Source: Fictibacillus phosphorivorans
Lineage (GTDB): Bacteria > Bacillota > Bacilli > Bacillales > Fictibacillaceae
Length of the DNA: 64,000 nucleotides
Assembly: GCF_001629705.1 (NCBI RefSeq)
Contig: NZ_CP015378.1
Coordinates: forward strand, 620,001-684,000
Reading direction: 5' to 3'
Every line of letters begins with the position of its first letter. The stretch's first letter is position 1. Shown in pieces: positions 59,173-64,000 of this stretch. The position numbers and the translations under genes were made by a program. The notes beneath the pieces were generated by a model. The model did not search any database and was not told the DNA's origin. It saw only the letters and a program-made list of their open reading frames with translations.

Positions 59173-59751
59173 ATGAATAAATGGAGAATGGCCTTTTTTA
59201 CACTATTGCTTCTATTTTTAATCATACCGATTGCTATAGCCGTTATGCTTTTTAGTGATCCTTCTGGTGGCCGTTTAGATCGTAGTTCACTAGATACAGA
59301 TATTCGAGACAATCAAAAGCTCTTAAGCATACATACAGAAAAAGAACAGGTGGAAGATCTGTTAAATAAAGAACTCCGCAAAAAAGCGCCAGATGTGAAC
59401 GTCTATGTTAATTTGCGCAATGATGAAGCCGTGCTTAACGGATCATTTATAGCGTTTGATCAAGAGCTTCCCTATCAAGTTACATTTGAGCCGGAAGTTC
59501 TTGATAACGGAGATTTGCTATTGAAGGAAAAGGATATGCAGGTGGGGCGTTTCCCGTTGCCAGGTGACGAAGTATTTACGCTGATCAAAAAGACTGTTCA
59601 GTTTCCTGAATGGGTGGATGTCTATCCGAAAGATGAGAGCATTTTGATGAGAGTGACAGAAATGCCAACAAAGAAAGGCTATGCAGTCAAAGCGGAAGAA
59701 TTTGATTTAAAGAAGAATTCTATTAAATTGGGAGTCTATACGAAAAACTAA
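59173..59751 (+). CDS. YpmS-like (DUF2140) membrane-anchored protein
   Basis: The 192-residue protein has one N-terminal membrane helix (about 6-26, 'FFTLLLLFLIIPIAIAVMLF') and an extracellular domain. 'LDTDIRDNQKLLSIHTEKEQ' and 'LRKKAPDVNVYVNLRNDEAV' followed by LNGSF are typical of the YpmS family, which resembles lipid/polyene-binding beta-rich folds. The function is unknown. GAGGAAG 8 nt before MNKWRMA decides the start over an ATG seven codons earlier. A strong terminator follows. Confidence 0.78.
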   Translation: MNKWRMAFFTLLLLFLIIPIAIAVMLFSDPSGGRLDRSSLDTDIRDNQKLLSIHTEKEQVEDLLNKELRKKAPDVNVYVNLRNDEAVLNGSFIAFDQELPYQVTFEPEVLDNGDLLLKEKDMQVGRFPLPGDEVFTLIKKTVQFPEWVDVYPKDESILMRVTEMPTKKGYAVKAEEFDLKKNSIKLGVYTKN

Positions 59752-59752
59752 A

Positions 59753-59800
59753 AAAAGCGCTTCTACCCGGTCAGGTCGGGGCAGAAGCGCTTTTATTTTT
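59753..59800 (+). terminator. Terminator of the ypmS-like gene
   Basis: AAAAGCGCTTCT and AGAAGCGCTTTT form a 12-bp stem, extended by CCC/GGG inside, followed by ATTTTTC. Confidence 0.92.
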
Positions 59801-59883
59801 CTTCCTCAATTATTCATACCCAAATGGAGAAAGTTGGATTATAATTATTGTAGACAGACATTGACTAGAAAGCAGGGTTTGGT

Positions 59884-60225
59884 ATGGAAACGGTGGAAGA
59901 ACGACTAGAACGACTAGAATTTTATAATCAGCTAACGATTGAGAGTGTCGATCTTACAGCGTATCCGTTTTTTAGACTGGTCATGGAAAAAAAGCTCACC
60001 GAGCAAGAAGTGAATAACGTCTTCCTTCTTTGCGATGAGCTTCAACGAAAATATGAAATGCAGAGTGAAGAAGGCTTTGTGCATTACACACCGCTGTTGT
60101 TGCATTTTGCAGGCATGTTAACACCAAAGCTTTCACCGAGAGAAACGATTGCTGCTTTGCTTCAACAAGAAAAATACATCTCTTTGATGGAGAAGCTTTA
60201 TGAATTATCTGTACGTTACGAATGA
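59884..60225 (+). CDS. yhaI: YhaI (DUF1878) protein
   Basis: The 113-residue helical cytoplasmic protein begins [20 protein letters not shown] and has '[20 protein letters not shown]', agreeing with the YhaI family in length and pattern. The function is unknown. It overlaps the convergent scoC gene by 10 bp at the 3' end, so the two transcripts are antisense over their ends. B. subtilis yhaI also neighbours hpr/scoC. Confidence 0.82.
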   Translation: METVEERLERLEFYNQLTIESVDLTAYPFFRLVMEKKLTEQEVNNVFLLCDELQRKYEMQSEEGFVHYTPLLLHFAGMLTPKLSPRETIAALLQQEKYISLMEKLYELSVRYE

Positions 60226-60797
60226 GAAGAGGCAATTTCCTCAGCAGCTATCACGGGTGATGCAGGCTGATCATCTAATGATGCTTCGATCTTTTCTTCG
60301 AGTTTATTGAAGATTGACATAAAGTCATCGCCATAAAGATTGCGGATGATTGACATCAATTCCGGAAACTCTGGAAATCTTCCAAATAACTCTTTAATTG
60401 GCATAGAAGCACTGAAAACACCAAACTTTGAAGGATCATACGTATTCAATGTTTGAAGTAAAAGCTCTTCACCTTTGGGTGTTAGACAAATATATGTATT
60501 TCGCTTATCATCTTCTTTTTTAGAAAATGTTAGATAGCCTTGTTCTTCAAGCTTTTTCGAAAAGTTAAAAGCAGTGGATACATGCATTACGCCAAACTTT
60601 GCAATATCAGAGATTGATGCACCCTCAAGATGATGAGCAATCCATAGAATATGGTGTTCGTTGATGTTTAAACCATAATCCTTAATCCAATTTTGCCAGT
60701 CTTTTTCTACACTTTTCCATAAAGCTTTACTGATCTGTGAAAGTTTGTGACTATAGATCATGGCTTCTTGAAAACTATATAATTGATCTTTGTTCAT
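60216..60797 (-). CDS. scoC: Transition-state regulator ScoC (Hpr), MarR family
   Basis: The 193-residue MarR-type repressor controls extracellular proteases and sporulation in Bacillus. Key blocks are '[20 protein letters not shown]', '[20 protein letters not shown]', the winged helix '[20 protein letters not shown]' and '[20 protein letters not shown]'. The start MNKDQLY is conserved for ScoC; the longest frame begins 53 codons earlier without support. GGAGGGG lies 11 nt upstream. It overlaps the end of yhaI by 10 bp. Confidence 0.93.
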   Translation of the reverse strand: MNKDQLYSFQEAMIYSHKLSQISKALWKSVEKDWQNWIKDYGLNINEHHILWIAHHLEGASISDIAKFGVMHVSTAFNFSKKLEEQGYLTFSKKEDDKRNTYICLTPKGEELLLQTLNTYDPSKFGVFSASMPIKELFGRFPEFPELMSIIRNLYGDDFMSIFNKLEEKIEASLDDQPASPVIAAEEIASSHS

Positions 60798-60970
60798 TTT
60801 TAAAATGCCCCTCCATCTTATAAAACACATCCTATTCCTCATTATGCCAGTATTTCCTATAATAAGAAAGTAAAATTTTTCAATTTTTCCATATTTTTTA
60901 GTAAAATAGTTATATAACTTTTTGCTGATATGGTGTAAAAGGAAGTGTTCTGCCACGTTCGTGAGTAAAG

Positions 60971-61002
60971 AAAAAAATTCTCCAAAAAGGGAGAATTTTT
61001 TT
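60971..61002 (-). terminator. Terminator of yhaH
   Basis: AAAAAAATTCTCC (60971-60983) pairs with GGAGAATTTTTTT (60990-61002) around AAAAAG; it is symmetrical in A/T tracts and may work both ways. Confidence 0.88.
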
Positions 61003-61006
61003 GAGA

Positions 61007-61288
61007 TTATTTAATTTCTTGCTCCATTTCTTCAGGTGTTTCTTCAATGGTAGAAGCAGCCGTTTCTTGGAGAGCCTCTTCTTTTTCTTTATTAGCAAAT
61101 CGGATCTTTGCTCGTAGCTGAATGCCATCACGCTTGATGCTGGAGAACGTTGATTTCATTTTATCCATATTTACTTTCAGATCTTTTCTAACTTCCTTAC
61201 CTGCTTTAGGTGTTGAAAGCAAAGTAGCTGCTGCAGTAACCACCGTTCCTAATGCGAAACCTACTACCATGGATTTTTGTTTAGACAT
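61007..61288 (-). CDS. yhaH: YtxH-domain protein YhaH
   Basis: The 93-residue protein has a hydrophobic N-terminal segment '[20 protein letters not shown]' followed by '[10 protein letters not shown]', the YtxH/YhaH signature, then a helical, charged, Glu-rich tail. GGAGG 9 nt before MSKQKSM sets the start. It is membrane-associated and stress-related in family members; the exact function is unknown. It lies between scoC and trpP as in B. subtilis, with the ykvA-like gene added here. Confidence 0.85.
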   Translation of the reverse strand: MSKQKSMVVGFALGTVVTAAATLLSTPKAGKEVRKDLKVNMDKMKSTFSSIKRDGIQLRAKIRFANKEKEEALQETAASTIEETPEEMEQEIK

Positions 61289-61648
61289 CTTATAATTCCT
61301 CCTCATTCTTTTATTATCTAATGAATTCGTGAATTTCTCGTATATTCCTATGAAAAATAATGACGAATATAAAAATATTTCCCGATAGATTTCGTCATGT
61401 TTGGACATGTACAAACAGGCACTTGAAGAATGGTCGAAATTTGAAAACGTTGATGTAGCAGGAAATTATGAGAAACAAAGAAACACGGTGTACAGTTAAA
61501 AAAATGTCATACTTGTCTAAAACAGAAGATATTTGACTGACTTTGGAGAAAGATAATATAAAATAAATAAAAAGGAAAAAAAGGTTCATGATTGACGAAG
61601 GAGTTTAAAAGAGGGTATACATAATAAAAAAGAATGGAGGGATATGGG

Positions 61649-62074
61649 GTGAAACAAAACACAATCGGCAACTACTTTAACAAAATGAAGGAAAAGGCGA
61701 ATGCAGTACTCGAAAGCTCCACTCAGACGGGTGAACTCGTTACAGAAGCTGAGAAAAAAAGTTCGCAGACAGATAAACAAGGTTTAAGCAACTTAGGCTC
61801 TCAAGTAAAAGCATTAGTTCGAATGGTGAAGTCATATAAAAAAGGCGACTATCGTGATGTCTCCAAAAAATCTTTACTATTAGTCATCGCAGGACTTCTG
61901 TATTTTGTTAGTCCTATTGATGCAGTACCTGATTTTCTAATTGGAGCAGGACTATTGGATGATGCCACTGTCCTGGCGTTTATTTTTTCAACGTTATCAA
62001 CCGAGATTTCAGCTTTTCAGACGTGGGAAGAAGAAAAAGAAGAAGAGGATAAATACATAAAGCCAACTCCATAG
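61649..62074 (+). CDS. YkvA-family (DUF1232) protein
   Basis: The 141-residue protein has a charged N-terminal half and a C-terminal hydrophobic pair containing the DUF1232 signature 'LYFVSPIDAVPDFLIGAGLL' and DDATVLAF. GGAGG followed 7 nt later by GTG (VKQNTIG) marks the start; the upstream ATG lies before the SD. Probably membrane-associated; function unknown. The terminator overlaps its stop codon. Confidence 0.82.
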   Translation: MKQNTIGNYFNKMKEKANAVLESSTQTGELVTEAEKKSSQTDKQGLSNLGSQVKALVRMVKSYKKGDYRDVSKKSLLLVIAGLLYFVSPIDAVPDFLIGAGLLDDATVLAFIFSTLSTEISAFQTWEEEKEEEDKYIKPTP

Positions 62075-62090
62075 GAGCTGGCTTTTTATT
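62059..62090. terminator. Terminator shared by ykvA-like and trpP genes
   Basis: AAAGCCAACTCC (62059-62070) pairs with GGAGCTGGCTTT (62074-62085), one mismatch, around ATA, followed by TTATTTTT on the plus strand. The plus-strand stop TAG is inside the loop. Confidence 0.82.
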
Positions 62091-62097
62091 TTTATCA

Positions 62098-62616
62098 TTA
62101 TGCAACTATGTTCGATCGTTTAGATAATCGTTCTGCGATCGGGTAGATAAAGAACATGATTAAGCCACTAACAATGCTTGTTGGAACTACAATCATTCCA
62201 ATAAAGCTAAATAATGAACCAGGTAATCCTGCTACGAGCATGGCGACCATCAAGAATAGTGTACCACTGATAATCGTTCCAACTACCGTTAGTAGAACAG
62301 CGCTTATCGCATTTACTTTTACTTTTTTAGCTAATAAGAACATTGCTAGAAAAATAAAAGCTGTTATTGGTTTCTCCACAATATTGGCGATCTGTCCACC
62401 GGCCATACCTGTTGTTAGTGCAGAAATGACACCAGCTGCCATACTTGCGATAATCACGTTTTGTTTTGTAGGTGATAACATAATGGCTAAAAACATCATT
62501 ACGAGTAATAGGTCAGGCTTCATTCCAAAGAATAAAGGTGGTACAACAGTGTGAAACACATATCCTAACGCAATAAGTACGGATGTTAAAGCTAATGATT
62601 TAGTATTCGTATTCAT
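62098..62616 (-). CDS. trpP: Tryptophan transporter TrpP
   Basis: The 172-residue membrane protein has five or six helices and matches the TrpP (YhaG) family in length and in 'SLALTSVLIALGYVFHTVVP', 'GMKPDLLLVMMFLAIM' and 'AGGQIANIVEKPITAFIFL'. It likely imports tryptophan, possibly as an ECF-type or solo S-component. GAGGAGAG precedes the ATG and is embedded in a row of NAG triplets, the expected TRAP site. It lies between yhaH and serC as in B. subtilis. Confidence 0.9.
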   Translation of the reverse strand: MNTNTKSLALTSVLIALGYVFHTVVPPLFFGMKPDLLLVMMFLAIMLSPTKQNVIIASMAAGVISALTTGMAGGQIANIVEKPITAFIFLAMFLLAKKVKVNAISAVLLTVVGTIISGTLFLMVAMLVAGLPGSLFSFIGMIVVPTSIVSGLIMFFIYPIAERLSKRSNIVA

Positions 62617-62619
62617 TTT

Positions 62620-62648
62620 CTCATCTCTCCTCAGCTACACTTAGCCTA
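62620..62648 (-). promoter_or_regulatory. Predicted TRAP (MtrB) binding site over the trpP ribosome binding site
   Basis: Reading the mRNA 5' to 3' the triplets are TAG, AAG, TAG, GAG, GAG, GAG with 2-3 nt spacers and a period of 5 nt (minus strand, 62648 to 62620). The last three include the Shine-Dalgarno sequence. Tryptophan-bound TRAP wraps RNA around such NAG repeats, so binding here would block trpP translation, as known for B. subtilis trpP. Confidence 0.72.
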
Positions 62649-62733
62649 ATTTCTTTCCATTAGTGCCCTCTTGGCCTAATGCGAAAGTACCTTTATGTTA
62701 ACAGATGTGCGTACAACTGAAAAGGTTTGTGAA

Positions 62734-63813
62734 CTACTTTCCGTATTTTTCCTGAAAATGCTTCATGAATTGTGCCAGGCTATCACACGATTCTTGAGGA
62801 ACAGCATTATAGATCGAAGCTCTAAATCCTCCGACTGACCGATGACCTTTTAAACCATAAATTCCATTCTCTTCGCTTTCTTTAATGAACTGTTTTTCTA
62901 GCGCATCACTTTCAAGCGTAAATGTAATATTCATGTTCGAACGTGATTCAGGTGTCGCATATCCATTGTAGAATCCGTTGCTTTGATCGATCGCGTCGTA
63001 GATCACTTGTGCTTTATTGTGATTTCTCTTTTCCATTTCGACGACACCACCAGACTTTTCTATCCATCCTAGTACAAGGTTTAGTAAATAGATGGAGTAT
63101 ACAGGAGGGGTGTTATAAAGAGAATTATTTTTGGCATGAACACAATACGACAAGATGGATGGAACCGATTTGTTTTCTTGTAGCAGATCTTTACGTATGA
63201 TAACGGCGGTTACTCCCGAAGGACCTAGGTTTTTTTGAGCACCCGCATAGATTAATCCATAATCTTTAATGGATAGGGGCCGGCTCATAATATCACTCGA
63301 CATGTCCGCAACAAGGTTTGGATGTTTGAATGCATGTAAGTCTGGCCACTGTGTGCCATAGATCGTGTTGTTTGAGGTGATATGCAGATAAGCGTCATTT
63401 TCGCTAGAAACATAATTCATCTCTGGGAGGGCACGATACTCAGAGTCTTTTCCTGTAACGACGGCTTCACACGATCCGATTTTCTGAGCTTCTTTATATG
63501 CCTTTTCAGACCATGACCCAGTGAGTATGTATTTTGCAGTTTTTCCACTTTGAATTAGATTCATGGGAATCATAGCGAACTGTAGACTTGCTCCACCTTG
63601 TAAGAACAATACTTCATGTGTATCTGGGATATCGAGCAAACGTTTCATGCGTGTTTTCGCTTGGTTATGGATGCCTTCATATTCAGAACCCCTGTGGCTA
63701 TGCTCCATAATATTTAACCCAGTACCTAAGAAATCATCCCATTCTTCTTTCGCTTGCTGCATGACCTCTTTAGGCAATGTTGTAGGTCCGGCTTGAAAAT
63801 AGATGCGCTTCAT
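62734..63813 (-). CDS. serC: Phosphoserine aminotransferase
   Basis: The 359-residue PLP enzyme converts 3-phosphohydroxypyruvate and glutamate to phosphoserine. The start 'IYFQAGPTTLPKEVMQQAKE' matches the family's 'FNAGPA.LP' motif. 'HRGSEYEGIHNQAK', 'LFLQGGASLQFAMIPMNL', and the PLP-lysine in 'IYAGAQKNLGPSG' are present, and 'GLKGHRSVGGFRASIYNA' is the C-terminal substrate block. AGGAGG precedes the ATG. It is the last complete gene of the window and is followed upstream by repeat copy E. Confidence 0.96.
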   Translation of the reverse strand: MKRIYFQAGPTTLPKEVMQQAKEEWDDFLGTGLNIMEHSHRGSEYEGIHNQAKTRMKRLLDIPDTHEVLFLQGGASLQFAMIPMNLIQSGKTAKYILTGSWSEKAYKEAQKIGSCEAVVTGKDSEYRALPEMNYVSSENDAYLHITSNNTIYGTQWPDLHAFKHPNLVADMSSDIMSRPLSIKDYGLIYAGAQKNLGPSGVTAVIIRKDLLQENKSVPSILSYCVHAKNNSLYNTPPVYSIYLLNLVLGWIEKSGGVVEMEKRNHNKAQVIYDAIDQSNGFYNGYATPESRSNMNITFTLESDALEKQFIKESEENGIYGLKGHRSVGGFRASIYNAVPQESCDSLAQFMKHFQEKYGK

Positions 63814-63903
63814 TGTTCTCCTCCTGTAAACGTTTCATATTTTTAAATAGCATTCAGGTTTAAAATGGCTGCTTTAAAAATTTCTAGAAATTCTTCTTTG
63901 AAA

Positions 63904-64000
63904 AGTTGATTGGAGTGCAAGGTGCGAGACTCCTGGGGGATGAGCGGGACAGGTGAGACACCTAAGAGCGAAGCGACAAGGTGGCTCACCGCACGCCCCC
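63904..64000. repeat. Dispersed hairpin element, copy E (cut by window end)
   Basis: Left end GTTGATTGGAGTGCAAGGTG, then GCGAGACTCCTGGGGGATGA, GACAGGTGAGACACCTAAGA, GCGAAGCGACAAGGTGGCTC and ACCGCACGCCCCC at the window end. Same orientation as copies C and D; the right end is outside the window. Confidence 0.85.

Overview
The window is a chromosomal segment of a low-GC, endospore-forming Bacillaceae bacterium, close to Bacillus in the broad sense. I would guess Fictibacillus or a near relative, but that is an inference from gene style, not a search. The evidence is an alpha/beta-type SASP, a four-gene spore germinant receptor operon, YhaL and YjcZ-type sporulation proteins, Shine-Dalgarno sequences of the GGAGG type, and long synteny with the Bacillus subtilis yhe/yha region (yheB, yheA, yhaX, yhzD, yhaQ, yhaP, yhaO, yhaN, yhaM, yhaL, prsA, yhaI, scoC, yhaH, trpP, serC). 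No phage, insertion sequence, CRISPR array, rRNA or tRNA gene was seen.

Layout. 0-5 kb: the 5' end of a GerAB-type permease, a small membrane protein, a HAD nucleotidase, a ribA-like/ribD pair without an FMN riboswitch, and a SulP anion transporter. 5-9 kb: a DinB-family protein, an FAD amine oxidase, and a divergent HxlR regulator/MFS efflux pair with tandem operator-like repeats. 9-13 kb: a germinant receptor operon in the order A-C-D-B (like yfkQRST). 13-18.5 kb: bactofilin/YhbD, a YwaF-type membrane protein, an unknown membrane protein and a KtrD-type potassium channel subunit. 18.5-21.3 kb: a promoter, an FMN riboswitch with terminator, then ribE-ribBA-ribH; ribD is missing here and sits 16 kb away. 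21.5-25.8 kb: a probable translation-coupled attenuator followed by the heterodimeric multidrug ABC exporter bmrC-bmrD. 26-33 kb: HemAT oxygen sensor, DUF2157/GDYXXLXY membrane pair, SDR, aldehyde dehydrogenase and ArsR regulator. 33.5-38 kb: SASP, a zinc-ribbon protein, an amino acid ABC transporter lacking its ATPase, MsmX and a PucR-type regulator. 38-64 kb: the yhe/yha/prsA/scoC/trpP/serC block, with extra genes inserted (dhaS, cssRS, an MFS pump with its own leader attenuator, YjcZ peptides, YpmS-like and YkvA proteins).

Two kinds of non-coding structure stand out. First, six different intergenic regions carry short tandem arrays with a period of 21 bp (20 bp in one). Each has a conserved core of about 10-12 bp and a variable remainder; two arrays 21 kb apart share the core TCACATAAAAA in opposite orientation. 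Second, a dispersed element of about 130 bp with inverted ends and an internal imperfect hairpin occurs five times in both orientations. There are also several RNA-level controls: an FMN riboswitch whose 5' P1 strand can also pair with the terminator, two antibiotic-type leader attenuators, and a row of NAG triplets that looks like a TRAP site over the trpP ribosome binding site.

Functionally the right half couples protein export quality control (PrsA, CssRS, ScoC), DNA/RNA processing nucleases (YhaO/YhaN, YhaM) and tryptophan/serine metabolism. The left half holds flavin synthesis, sporulation/germination and efflux.
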